Source: Ichthyophonus hoferi
Taxonomy: Eukaryota > Opisthokonta > Ichthyosporea > Ichthyophonida > Ichthyophonidae
NCBI GenBank assembly: GCA_002751075.1
Contig: NAOQ01000030.1
Coordinates: 161,902-225,901, forward strand
Direction: 5' to 3'
Length of the DNA: 64,000 bases
Shown: positions 26,133-39,163 of the stretch, piece by piece
How positions within the stretch are numbered: position 1 is the stretch's first letter
Layout: each line of letters starts with the position of its first letter
Translations under genes and position numbers: made by a program
The notes under the pieces: generated by a model
What the model was told of the DNA's origin: nothing
Seen by the model: the letters and a program-made list of their open reading frames with translations, nothing else
Database searches by the model: none

Positions 26133-26620
26133 ATACACCAATTAAACATAAGAGAGTCTTCATTTTTTTATTGGTGGGTGCTAGGGCTAGACCATAGTTT
26201 AGGCCGGTGGTAAATTGAAAATCTTTGTAAGTTTTAATTATTAATATAAATTGGTGTGACGGTTAAGACGTATTGGCTATGCTAATAATTTACCATTATT
26301 TAAAAGGGTAATACACCAAAGGATCATAGTATGAATAATTACAAATAGGAATTCATTGTTCGCCTTATATAATAACTAGGTGACATTAGTCGGATAGTCG
26401 AAGAGATAAGATGTCATAATAGCGACAGCTAAAACAAGGTAAATGGATGCTAGTGAATATCTGGTATAAATACAATTAAATTGGATGAATAAACCTTCCC
26501 TCTATTAAAAATTGTTAGGAATAATAAGTAGAGACAAGATCGTTCCTGTGACCTATATTCATTTAGAAGGAAAGAGAATACCAAATTAAAGGGCGTTTTA
26601 ATGTGTCACTTTGCATATAC

Positions 26621-27195
26621 GAAGTATAGATATGCTAAGACATGTTTTTATTAATAATAAAGGCTACAGGACTTGAGTTAAGCATGATGCCAAAGCAATA
26701 TATTATCTGGACCTTCGTATTTTTGCTACTGTTCCCGCGTATGTGTGAGTGACGGGCCTTATTGGTTTATTTCCGTTTCCATTTATCGCGTATGCCAATG
26801 CGGCAGTACTCATTCATGTGAACAAAGAATCATATTGGCTAATACAATTAACAGAAAACCAATGAGGCACACTAGAATTGTCTGGTCTTATTTGATAATG
26901 TATAGTATCGTGTCCTTATTTAGACAACTTTTTTTAGCCAATTACCTCATTGGTGTAAATGTTTACATTGTGATATTGACAAATCATCTCATCAAATTAA
27001 CAACGTTTAAACCAATATTGGATTGATCACTTCATGATCCACTCGTGACCACCAGCTAATCGGCTAAACTATGTGCTCCATCAGAGTTAACGGTCTTGTA
27101 ACAATGTGTAATAATAATTGCTAATAATAATAAATGTATATAGCTATGTAAAGTAAAGAAATGCCCAAATTATTTAAATATTCCTATTTTAACAA
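26621..27195. repeat. Dispersed repeat, copy A
   Basis: Two blocks (26621-26715 and 27141-27195) resemble blocks at 44944-45038 and 45194-45246 in the same order and orientation. Shared cores include AGATATGC then AAGACA, AGGACTTG, and ACCCAAATTA/GCCCAAATTA followed by TATTTTAAC/CATTTTAAC. The unit between the blocks differs in length (about 430 versus 155 bases). It looks like an old non-coding interspersed repeat of unknown class. Confidence 0.45.
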
Positions 27196-27752
27196 AAATA
27201 AAATAAAGCAACAGGATAGCCTCGGATAATGTAAAGGGAGTCTGTGTAAGCGGCTATAATTATAGTCTATCCCATGCATGGAGGTATAATCTAATACAGT
27301 TGATTAGTGGAGACGGTTCAATCAAATAAAGGATGATGGAATGACCCACGATGGCAGTTAGGATGCACCAATAATAGTGACTTACATAAATGGCCAATAA
27401 AGAATAATTTAAAAGATTACTTGAAATATAATCTTAGAGGGCATACAGATAATTGGATTGGCGAGGTGGTAGCATTAGATAGTATCCAGGGCAAAGGTAT
27501 ACAGGTTGTTGGAGTATGGCCCATAAAGACTACTATAACAAGAGGATGGAAAGGAAAGAGGGTACATACGATGCATATAAGTTACATGTATATACTATGT
27601 CATAACCGCTTCGTGTATAATAATATTCAATCCCAATAGCAAGATGGGGCTCAAATAAAAGTGTGCCAAAGACCACGTAATCTAATACCAATTACACCAT
27701 AATAACCACAGGGCCAGGCCAGGTAATATCGAAAGTAAATATACAAATACTG

Positions 27753-27758
27753 TTTATT
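27753..27758 (-). terminator. Poly(A) signal of ATP6V0D
   Basis: AATAAA on the minus strand, about 120 bases past the ATP6V0D stop codon. Confidence 0.5.
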
Positions 27759-27878
27759 AACAGAACACCACAGAAGGAGGGATGACAATCAGGAGAAGGG
27801 GAGGGAGGGGGATAGTACAGCAGAACACGGTAGGAGCCAAGGGAAGAGATACTAGAGATACAGGGTAACAGTATATAG

Positions 27879-30800
27879 CTAAAAGATAGGAATATAGCTG
27901 TCAATCTTTGACTTCTGTTTCTGACTTATGCACTCAGCAATCCAGACAATATTGCGAGCCTCCTGCTCTTTCAGCCTTACAAAAGCATAGTAGGCCCCAA
28001 AGTGGAAGTGGGTGAGGAAGGCCTCCTTGCACAGCTTTACTTCATGTTCATAGAACTTATCCTCTATTGTCTTGTCCGCGCCCTGGCTGACATATTCAAA
28101 CATCTCCCGGTAGTCCTGGGGGGGAAAGTGTTTGGTGAGCATGAGGCCTCTCATCACAACACCTTACTCTGCCAATATATGTATATAGCCCAATAAAGGT
28201 GGTCTGGACATAACCCTATTATAAGACGAGAAAAAAAAAAAATAAAAAATGAAACCACAATATATAACTAGAGTAAAGAAAAATTAACTGTCAAGCTAAT
28301 AAAGGACAGAGGGGGAAGATAAGTAAACAGAGCCATGGGCTATCCTGTAATCTGGTAAGGAGGACCATATAGTGATCATCAAGGCAGACTGGACACAGGG
28401 ATACCAAGGAGGGTAATAGAAGGTCTAGAGGGAGAGGCACTTACAGCATAGCCATCCGCTACTGCACGTACTTGATCGTAGTCATCACAGGCAGCTAGTC
28501 GGACCAGCCCATCCGGGTACAGCCTGATATCACACCAATCACTTGTTAGTTCCAAAAGACCCTCTCGTCACATATTCATTTGCCCACCTCCCGAAGTCCC
28601 CTCTATTAATTGATTGGTCTGTTGTGGATCTACAATCATAGTCTTTACGCGCCAAGTACCAATCCTCATGTGCTTTAAAATACATTAATAGCCTTTAGAC
28701 CACTCATTACATATCTTTACATCAAAGCGTAACAAGCATGGGCTGCAGGCCATTAATAATTGGATAAACACAATACCAACAGCATAATAACATCACAGAG
28801 CCACACTACACCGAGGAAAAGGGAGATGCAATGTCACCTCATTACATGCACCTGACAACTAACCACTTGAAAACCGCATGTAATTAATAAAAAGTCACAT
28901 CAATAACGGTTAGTCTACCATATTCCAATCAGAAGAATATTCTTTAACCAATAAGACTGGAGTCACCTAAAAGACATACAATACTGGTATGGATACCTTT
29001 TAAACGCCAATCAATAGCGAGCATGATATTGCACCAACTGCAAGGCCTCTAAAAGTCAAAGCCTACTTGAGGAGGCTTTTATAAATTGAGTACTGCTATC
29101 GTTTCCCTATCCTTTTTCTTCTATATCAATGTGCAAATAGTAACCCACCTACACATACGTACACACATATATATATAATAATAACCTATAAGCTAAACAA
29201 AGAAAGCTAAAGGGGTAACTTGCTTTCCATTGGTGGGATAAAGCTTGGCACGATCATCTTTGCTCAGCTCAGTGCCAAAGGAGTTGATGGTAATGATGAA
29301 GGCCCGCCTGTCTGCCTCGAACTACCCAGCCCTGTATTAGCCCCCATAGATATATATAGAACGGCATACACACAGCATGTGCTTCACATGCAAACACATT
29401 ATGATAGGAGTATATCCTGGTATGATGTCTGTGACCATACAGCACATACGGGGGTGAGTAGATGTGGATGGACGGGTCATACGACCTAGTCTAAGCCAAT
29501 CACAAAATCAATAGGGTCATCGTAAAATAGGTCACTCAAATAACCCATTTAAAACATACAACACAATACTAAACACTAAGGCGAGTATCCAGCCAAAAAT
29601 AGTGATAGGACCATTCTGTGGAACCATTAAAAAAGCTAATATAAACAAGGCAATTAGGTAACCATAATACTGGAGTGATACATAACTGGCATTGATTGGT
29701 AAGGGTAGGCCAATCACAACATGGTGGGAGAAGAAATATTCTTGATTGGATGATAGGGAGGGAGAGGGAGAGGGAAGATATAAATAGGAAGAGGGCAATA
29801 AAATCAAAAAGGGGACATACAATATGATTGGATATTATATGAGGGTGGTGTGAACACATGTATCTGTTCAATACTAGAGCAGCCAATAGTCGGGACTCAC
29901 CCCTAAAATCTCATCCATGATTGTGGCCGTATCCCCACCCATGTCATGACAAAACTTGGCAAAGTCCTCTAAGTAGGCCTTATGCAGAGTGTTGCGGATA
30001 ATCTCTATGTTCATCTCGTCAAGGTCCTGCTCGCTGACACAGTTACTGAAATAAGGGGCTGGGGAAAGAAGAGCGTGAGTACTGGTATAGCACAGCGCGT
30101 GATAGCAATACACGTGGAAAGACATAATATCAATGTGGTATAATGCTGTAAAGTAGCCAATGCCTGTAAGAGATTAATTAATGTTTTTGGAATAGATGGG
30201 AAATGACAGTTAAAATAAGAAAAATAGAGAGGGTAATGTATGAGAACAGGTTGTAGAAAATAAGAACCAGGATAGTAGGGGGTGGGAGAAGAGAGTGAGA
30301 GGGTAGCTACAAGATAGCATACAGGTATAGATGTACTAAAGCAGGGGTTGGTAGCTATTTGTACATTGGCAACCCCTGGCTGAATAAAATTATTACTTCC
30401 CAATTATAATATAATATTATCTAAACTGCCCTTAGATATGACATCCCATAATAATGCTATACATGATGTAAACCAATAGGACGATGAGTGAAAGCACGGT
30501 AGCCTAAGGGCAGAGAGATCAATCACTAATATTTACCCAATGGGGTGTCGACCAGTACAGAGTTAAACAGCTCTGCAGGAGTGGTAGCAATGGCCAGGGA
30601 GCCAATTTCTTCAAAGAGGCCTAGTGGGTGACACTTGGGAATCAGCTCTGAGATGTCCCTCTCGTGGAGGGTTCCAGTGATTAACAGGATAATGTTGTCA
30701 ATCATGTAGCTAAACCTGTACCATCATAGGCCGGTGGAGGTGGATCTTCTCTTAGCTATTGGTGTACAATCACGAGATAAGGGAAGATCTTTCTTATACT

Positions 30801-32331
30801 TTTAGCCAATCCCCCCTCCTTTATTTATGGCAGCCTGTAAGGTGTCTTGTACCATAACAAGCCACCATCACCTAGCACCAGTGCCCACTTCATATGCAAT
30901 TATACGTCTCCTAGGCACTACAGACCAACGCATAGTGATTTAATTTCGATTGTGATTCGCAATTATATAATGGATCCAATGAAATCTTGGTGTTTAGTGA
31001 CCATCCCCATCACCCATTGATCTACAGATTTACCTATATAGTACGGCATATAGATATAAATAGATGACCAACCATATTGTCACAGACAACCATACCAACC
31101 AATACCTTCAAGTATTTCAGCCAGCCGTATACATTCCCTCCCTCTCTCCCCCCCTCCCCTGCACACGCTAGGCTACCTACGTAATGTAATCAAAGAAGGT
31201 AGCAGCCGGGTTGACCACCTGTGAGCGGAGAGACTCAAATAGTTCTACAAACTTCCCTTGCAGTTTATCACTAATTAATGACACAGATAATGGCCCAGCC
31301 TCATTGGCCAAGAAGTTACTGTAGTCAGTGCTCTGTAGATGCAGCTTTAGATCTAAGGTAATGATTGGATAAAGTATAACGAGAAAGTGTGGGAGAGAGA
31401 AAAACATACAGAGATAGGCAGGGAGGGAAGTGGGCTTTATTAGCACCCATGAGCAGGAAGAACTGTAATGATTGGTTGTTATAAAGGGTGACATGACGTA
31501 GAATAGATGGAAAAGAAGACAAGAAGGTACACAGGGAGATTGTGTGGGATGGACCAATGAGATAAAGAGATTAAAAGAAACAAAGAACCATTCAGGGGAG
31601 AAGAACTGTGAATAGAGGGCATAGATGGGACCAGTAGAAGTGAGTAGGAAAGAAAAGGCAGGGATGATTGGTGTTTACGGTGTGAATTAACTGGTCCGAT
31701 TGGTTTAAAAGTACATGCAGACACTAATACCTGTAGAGAGTTAGGGGAAATAATAGATGAAACAATAAATTGGTGTGTACTAGCAGAGGAAAAAGAATAT
31801 AGAGGAAGGTATAGAGCCCAAAGTAGGAGGAGATGGGAGGTAATAGTAGCAGTAAATGAATGCTAGTAAGATGTATAACGGATAATCACTATATAGTAGC
31901 GCAGGGTGGAAGCAAGGAGACCCTTCATGAAATTAGACACAGTCTAGTCATAAGTAAAACATAATAACCTAAAAATAAACAAAACAATGGTTAGGAGATG
32001 GGGACAAAACATGCAAGAAATTAAAAAGAAACAGAGCAAGAAAAATGGGAAAAAACACTGTAGTTATAGGGCATACAGAGAGAGAAGAAGGGGAGGGAAA
32101 AGAGTAGAAGAGTAGGGTGAGGAAACAGTGAGGTGGGGGACTAGTGTAATATACTATATACTATATAGGGGAAGGAAGTAGGGCAAAAGGAGTACCACCT
32201 TCCAATGTCTCACACTGGACTAAGTTGTGATAGTCCGACTGGGTTAAGATACCAGACCTGAACCCACGACACAGCCCCTCAGGGTAGCCATCGTTAATCT
32301 GGAACATATACTCGTTGCTTTGGTACACCAT
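27879..32331 (-). CDS. ATP6V0D1: V-type proton ATPase subunit d (V0 sector)
   Basis: Subunit d sits on the cytosolic face of the membrane V0 sector and couples the central stalk to the c-ring of the vacuolar H+-ATPase. Exons on minus: 32331-32199, 31352-31181, 30715-30537, 30058-29901, 29321-29224, 28523-28445 and 28115-27879. They give 351 residues, equal to the human protein as I recall it. Near-identical blocks include [52 protein letters not shown] and the C-terminus KIDSYIPIF. Human reads KIDNYIPIF. The protein has no membrane span, as expected. The start ATG at 32331 gives an N-terminus ([16 protein letters not shown]) that aligns without a gap. Intron 5 appears to use a GC donor (GGAAA|GCAAGT), the only junction that keeps frame. 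The gene is head-to-head with PMPCA, with about 1.06 kb between start codons. Vertebrates have d1 and d2; this may be the single ancestral gene. Confidence 0.97.
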
Positions 32332-33393
32332 AATGCTGTCTGTGGAAAATAATATAAAGTTTATAACAGGAAAATTTAATGGAAGGTTAAAATACTGAAA
32401 TGATATTTGTGTCAAAGGTATGAACAGTGGTGAGGAGGGTGAGAAAGTAAATTGTGGCAGGTAGGACAGGCTGGCCTATAAAACGAAAAGCTACTCTTAC
32501 ACAAAAATATTGAACAGGCAGCCTCGTCATATTATATGTTTTATGAGTTATTTGTAAATATACAGAAAAAATAAAATATACGTGTTCAACCTCTTTTTAA
32601 TCTTTACGCCGTAGCATTGCCCCTTGGGCATATACCAACCTAGTCTAATAAGGGACCTTCTCCCTGTATAGTAAATCCTAAGCATAATACTGCCTTACGA
32701 CTATAAGTCCAAACACTCATTTAACATTTTCGAAAAGCATGTTGGAAAAAGAAATACAGGTAAAGACCATTCTAATTAATGTCTGGCTATATTAAACATT
32801 AACGTTATATATTGTAGAACTCACTCCCCCTCACCTACAGAGAAGTCCTATTACTAGCGGTAAATTACTATTACCTATAGGTGGTAGGTAAGAAGGCTTA
32901 CCCGTCTATCAAAAAACAAAATATAAATAATTGGCAGTGTACGGCAAACCCTCTATATGTTGATTATATATGTATATATACACATATAATGGAAATTATT
33001 TTAAAATTAATTAAAATAAAGCAGGTCTAGTTAATATGAAGTCATTTTGACGTTTATATAATGATCCCTAATTTGATTTGTAGGTTGTCATAATGACGAT
33101 AATAAGAAGATCTCCTAAATGACTTGCTTAGAATACTTTATTTCCTTTTCCGTCATAATGAGATCAAAGGACGGCAAATTGCAGGGATATCACGGACAGT
33201 AATTGGCCCTTTAAAGTAGAAAAATAAACAAAACAAATAATTTAACTAGTAGATATAGCCACAAATACATACACATAATATACTTATATATTATTTAAAT
33301 TTTTATGTTGTGGTGGTTATATATTCATTATTTTCTTACCGTAATATATAGTGCAGGTAACTGTTTGTTTATTTCTCTTACTGCTTTCTAAAC
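32332..33393. promoter_or_regulatory. Shared divergent promoter region of ATP6V0D and PMPCA
   Basis: The 1062 bases between two opposed start codons. Three TGACG/CGTCA motifs lie in it: TGACGTTT at 33048-33055, TGACG at 33094-33098 and CGTCAT at 33151-33156. Untranslated leaders of both genes must also lie here. No other gene is visible. Confidence 0.5.
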
Positions 33394-36300
33394 ATGAGTC
33401 ACATTATAAAAGGCCTCTCAGGCCTGACTGCCCTACCACAGGTAAGCCATCTTTAGCCCCTTGCTCTCATTAGTAGGGTTTGGGCCAGGAGGTGTCAATA
33501 GAGAACCGTCCTCTTCACTCCATACTCCTGGGTACACTCGTTTTTTTACTACAAACAAGGTCTTGGCTTATCTGTAGATATTGCATTATACTAGACTACC
33601 TAGCGAATATGTGCACTCAAGAGGTTTAATAAGTGTGGCCAAGTGAATGAGAATATGTTTATGGGCCTTGCAGTTTGAAGCATACTGCTCTATTATATAG
33701 TAACAGGGTGCATGAGCAGGCCCTTAAAGTGGGTGCATGCACCACAGCTTTGGCACAGCGGTTGCAAAGTACAGCTAGTCAAGTAGATGTGCCCCTCAAT
33801 AAACCATGGCCAGGCCTGCTTTCTTCCAAATATATTGAAATAGATAGGTGGGTAGTAGGTTGGTAATGGTCACTGCCCACGACTGAATGCTTGTGACTGC
33901 CAGAGTGGTTATATATAATATATATTTATGTGTGTGTTTGTACATTAACCAGATACTTGAGAATAAGGAAGAACATCAATGGCAAAGGAGATACAAGAAT
34001 ACAACTATATTAGTGTATGCATACCCATAGCACTACCTGACTGCTACCATAATACATCCCCTCCACTCTAGTGCCACCAAGCCCTTTACCTCCATCACTA
34101 CCCTCCCCTCTGGTCTTAAGGTAGCCTCCGAGAATACCCCAGGCCCCTTTAGTACCATAGGGGTGGTGGTTAATACTGGCACTCGCTATGAGAGGGAAGG
34201 GATGCATGGGGTGGCACACCTATTGGATCGCATGTCATACAAGGTGAGCACTGGCCCGTCTTATTGCCCTTCCATTCCATTATATTTATTCCATATATAT
34301 CTATAAGGAAGGTATAGTAGGCTGCTTATTGGTGCAGCCATGCTATCAGTTAGTCGTAGCAATAGCTACATGCTGTATAAGAGTGAGAGGGAGACTACAG
34401 AGAGTACTACGTTATGTATTACTTTTAATAATGTATGATAATTGGGCCTACTGTTTATTATTTTATCCCATTGGATATATTTTTCTGTATCTCCCAAATG
34501 AACCAATGAGAACTATTTATTTTATAGGGTTGGGTACATATCCTACTATGTAGCTTTATATATTTATATGATTGATTGGGCATTTTGTAATATTGGTCAA
34601 TAATTGGCTTTTATTTTGTGATTGTGTAGTGAAGATGGTTCAATCTTGGCAGATTAAGTCGCACAAAGGACCATTTTATTGGATTGTAATATTAACCGAA
34701 TATATATATGGGGCCACAGTCCACCAGTAAGAGATCCAGGAAGCAACTGATTGGGGAACTAGAGAAACTAGGGGGGAATGCATTGAGCCAGGTAAATAGG
34801 GAACAATAAGGACAGAGGGTAGAGAAAGATTGATTGGTGTGTAGGCATAGTAAAGACCTGTAATTGGTTACTTCATTCAGGTAGCCGATTACTCCTGCAT
34901 GGAAGATTCAATCATAGCCCCAGTCACACTTCCTACAGGGTGTATACCATCCCCTTCTGGAGGGAGTAGACCTATAAACATGATGCTGTGTGTGTGCTTG
35001 TAAACATAGCAATGTAGTATACTACTCTACATTATACTGCAATCAAGTACAGTCCATCTCATACTAAGTCATTGTTGCCCATTTCTGACCTATATATATT
35101 ACACATCCCACAATAGCCGTACTATCCCTGGTCTTGCCCCAAGGTTCTATACTAACTTGTCTAATATCTCCCATTACATAACACCATACCCCTTACACAC
35201 CCTCCTGTAATATTCTACCTACCTACTACCCTCCTACCTATATATGCACCCTCCCTCTTATTCCCTCCCCTCCCCTGGGTAGGGGGCCCGCGAGACCATG
35301 ATGTACTATGCATCTGTGTTTCCTGACGATGTGGAAGCTGCAGTGGACCTCCTGAGTGATGTGGTCCAGAATGCCCTGATCCTCCCCGAGGAATTGGATG
35401 AACAGAAAGAACTGGTGCGGTTTGAAATCATGGATATGATGTCAAAGGTAGGGCTAGGTGCTTGTTACATGAGAGTTATAAGGAAAGTTGGAGGTAATGA
35501 GAATATGAAATTATAGGAGAATATATATATATAGGCTACGGTAGGGTATGTATGTGGAAATAGAGTGTGAGTGTAATGCCTAAGACAATGGGATGGTAGA
35601 GAGTAGTCAGAGAGGCGAATGAATAACTTGATGGGAATCTGTGATTGGGCGTAAGGGAGACACAAAGGAAGATGGATCAGGTGTAGGTGTTAGAGGGAGA
35701 AAGGGCTGCAGCTAACCAGTGCGGATATCTAGCCCGATATGGTAGTCCCGGAGCTATTGCACCAGGCGGCCTATCACAACAACACCTTAGGGTACTCCCT
35801 GGTCTGCCCCGAGGAAAATGTAGGTGGGAGTGTCAGAGCACTGGAGGGCAGCCTGTCAATATTTTACAGGGAGGGCTTAGAGTTGTAGGCTGTACTATGG
35901 CCAGGTCTATCTCCCAGTGACCTTTAATTGGATGTGGCCCCATTAGTTTGAAGTGTCAGGCATGCCTAGACCTATATATATAGACCTATAACTCACGTGT
36001 AGAAAGTGTGTGTGTGATAGATAGAGTGATTACGTAAAGTAATATATACTTTAAGCCTGGATGGTCTTCATATATGGGTGTATAGTTTACTTAATCGTGC
36101 TCCTTTCCTTGCCCACCTCTCCCTTCTCCTATCCTATACCTGTTAATACTTATATGTATATGTGTCATGCTGACTCTGGTATTCCATGATTGGTATAAAG
36201 GTTGGACTGTTTGATTGGAATAGATATAGAAAAAGATGTTTCGTGTAGAAATACCCACCAATAGACGTAACGATAAGCCAAGTCATGTACATTTTAGTTA

Positions 36301-39163
36301 TACCTATATGAATACCTTGGAAGAGAAATGATCAAAACCACTAACAATGAGACCACAGATCGATAACATCACATCCGAGATGGTGCAGCAGTTTATGAGG
36401 GAGAGTCATACAGGCTCCCAGATGGTCTTGACTGCAGCCGGGGTACCCCACAATGAGTTGGTGGATATGGCCCAGAGATATTTTAAGGTAGGGCCCGCAT
36501 GACAAGTAACAGTATAGAGGAAGCGAGAGGGTAGTCCCATGTGAGGGGCTGATATGTGGGAAGTAATTGTAGAGTAGCACTTAAAGAGATTAGCTGTTAT
36601 GGGGACAATCATGGTATCTTTCTGTTATGGATACTTACCATAATCCATAATATATAACCAATAATGACTTCGGGTATATGGCGCGTACTTCCTTAATTTA
36701 ATGTCCATTCCACCCATGTCCTATGTATTGTAGTGTTCATTTGCTATTGCATGTAGTGATGACCGATTAGTTTGATCGCTGTGCAGTGGTAGGCTAGATA
36801 CCATATATATAACAGCCTACTGACGGGTGGTATGCCTGTGATGTCTCGGCAGGATCTACCCTCTCACGCACCTAGTCTGGTACCAGCCGCAAAGAAGGCT
36901 GTGTACACAGGGGGGAGGATAGAGCAACACACCACCGCTCTCCCCCTCCCTCTCCTGCATATGTCTGTAGCACTGGAAGGTAGGAATGGGATGGGGCCAG
37001 GACCACTTATGATTGGGTCTACATTTATGATTATAGTTATAATTATAATGATAATTTTATTTCTACACGCACGTCCACTGCTATATATATGTAACCTCAT
37101 GTTTATGCATTTAGCTGCATAATATCGCGTAGTCATACTCCCAGAGATGGCAATTTTCGCATGTATCTACATAGTCACGTATTCATGTTCTATAAATAGA
37201 TCTAATGGTGTATTGGCGTAATATCTGTGTAGTGGTAACGTCATGTACAATTAGGCCTATGAGGTTAATTTGCGCTCTCCTGATAGTGGTAGATTGTAGT
37301 ACTTGAATGGATTGGTGTGTATTGATTGGTGCAATAAGGTTCACTCTCACGAGTGATTGGTCCACTCATATATCTGTCCTACTACTATCAAATGAATGAG
37401 TGACCTGTCCCTACCCTCATGCTGGTATATGTAGGGGAAGGTATGTATCATGTAGGCTGATACTAGCGGGTATGTAGGGGTTTCGTGGATAGAGGATGAT
37501 GTGTATGCAGCCACTACCCTGCAGATAATGATGGGAGGCGGGGGGGCCTTTAGTGCAGGAGGCCCTGGCAAAGGTTGGTACTATACATCATATCAATGAG
37601 TTCCTAGTTAGTAGATATAGCTGCTCCTGTATCTATCATTGCTGCCATTCTAACCCATCTGTGTTTTGGTTGCTTTCGATGGCTCTTTGCTTACACATGT
37701 ATTTACTTCCTGTCATCCCTCCTATCGTGCTAGTGGTTAAAAATCATGAACATGGACATTAATTAGCATATGCCCTATCTTTAAGGACTGGCACTGGCAA
37801 TTTAATTAAAGAAATGGAGTAGGATGAGAAATAAAGATGAAAAAGAGAGCAAGAGGGAATAGATGGGAGGCAAAGGAAGGGTGTGTGATAGATAACCAGT
37901 GGGGTGTAGGCATGTACTCCCGACTATATACACGTGTACTCAACTCCAATGGCTTCATTGAGAACTGTACTGCCTTCAATACCTGCTACAAGGATTCGGG
38001 TCTGTTTGGTATCTTTACTAGTACCCGGCCCGATAAGGCCCGCCGAACCATGGATGTATGCCATTTTCACTATGTTGTAAATCAATTGCTAGGGGTGACT
38101 CTCTCTTATATTGCTCTCCTACTAGTTAATTGCTTGCATGTTCTAGGTCACAGATTGGCTATAGGTCACAGAGTGGCATTGCTTTCCTTTATGTCATCTC
38201 GAGTGTGCTAGTTCTTTCCTTCTAAATCTTGCCTTGTCCTGCTTTCTCCTATTGGCGTGGTGTTTGTACCATTTGTCGGCCCATCCCATAATTTAGAGAT
38301 GTAATATCTCGTGCTCATTGACTAAGACTTTGACCAGGTCTATAAGCATGTAGTACTATGGCCATAACCTACCTCCATTATCTACTCTGCATCTACCACC
38401 CCTATCTATATATAGGTATATATATATTCTAACCTTGTATATTATAATCCTGTACCCACATCTACACCCATCCAATCCTCTAGATCCTTCGCCACCAGTT
38501 ATTTGGTATGTTGGAACCAATCGAATCTAGGGAGCTTACCCGAGCTAAGAATCAACTCAAATCATCCTTGCTAATGAACCTGGAGTCACGTGCCATCCTC
38601 ATGGAAGATATTGGCAAGCAGGTGTGTGTGTGTGTGTGCTTATTGGTTGTTATCAGTCCATATTTACAGTTGGTGTGTATATATGTGGCTGTTGTATTTC
38701 TGGTAGCATCTCGACCCACCGTCTCTGTGTCGATACTATTTGGTACAGGTAGGTTCTTCTATGACCTATTTAGCTAATTATCTGTCCTGATCCTCTCCTA
38801 CTAGGTATTGACGTCAGGCAAGCGCCTGCAAGCTGATGAACTATGTGCGAATATCGATAAGGTTACAGAGAGTGACATTCACCGTGTGGTATGTACAGCC
38901 ATCCCTTCACAGACAGGGCTGGTATTATTAAAGGTTAACTCCATGTATTGATTGCTAGACCTTATTGGGGGAGCCAATATGGTTTTATCTGCTATTAAAC
39001 ACCAAAGGCTGGTTATGATTTACTATTATGAGGGCTCTCGCTAACCATACCTTTTTCCTTCCTCTTACAACATGCACAGGCTGCTAAGATGCTGAAGTCA
39101 AAGCCCACAGTGGTGATCTACGGCGACCTAACTAATGTTGATGTAGCCTCCATAAAGTTCTAA
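33394..39163 (+). CDS. PMPCA: Mitochondrial processing peptidase alpha subunit
   Basis: Alpha-MPP binds presequences of imported mitochondrial precursors; the beta subunit cleaves them. Exons: 33394-33441, 33720-33847, 34072-34243, 34720-34791, 35283-35447, 35733-35819, 36359-36487, 36853-36979, 37478-37573, 37910-38055, 38484-38621, 38805-38888 and 39080-39163, all in phase, 491 residues (human 525, yeast about 482). The N-terminus ([16 protein letters not shown], then Arg/Ser/Thr-rich) suits a matrix presequence. The M16 region has [15 protein letters not shown] in place of the beta-type HxxEH, as expected for the non-catalytic subunit. The alpha-specific glycine loop [20 protein letters not shown] is present, followed by [17 protein letters not shown]. 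The second-exon boundary (cag|GCC at 33720) is chosen by phase. An AATAAA lies at 39395-39400. Head-to-head with ATP6V0D. Confidence 0.95.
38622..38639. repeat. (GT)n run at a PMPCA splice donor
   Basis: A short GT repeat begins exactly at the donor of exon 11 (AAGCAG|GTGTGTGTGT). Changes in repeat number could shift or duplicate the donor. Confidence 0.6.

Larger units (their letters stand above)
25669..27878. other. Flank between TRAIP and ATP6V0D
   Basis: About 2.2 kb holding the TRAIP promoter region and the 3' flank of ATP6V0D. It includes an E2F-like motif at 26114-26132, a TTCCCGCG at 26732-26739, copy A of a dispersed repeat (26621-26715 and 27141-27195), and the ATP6V0D poly(A) signal (TTTATT at 27753-27758, AATAAA on minus). 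Frames of 70-93 codons here are not supported. Confidence 0.5.

Noticed and set aside
29532-29886. Membrane-like frames on minus
   Set aside because: They fall in an ATP6V0D intron, overlap each other in two frames and have no family match. The hydrophobicity comes from T-rich codons.
34872-34941. Extra PMPCA exon ([12 protein letters not shown]...)
   Set aside because: There is no good donor after it, and the neighbouring exons already join to the family pattern (NALSQ then [10 protein letters not shown]).
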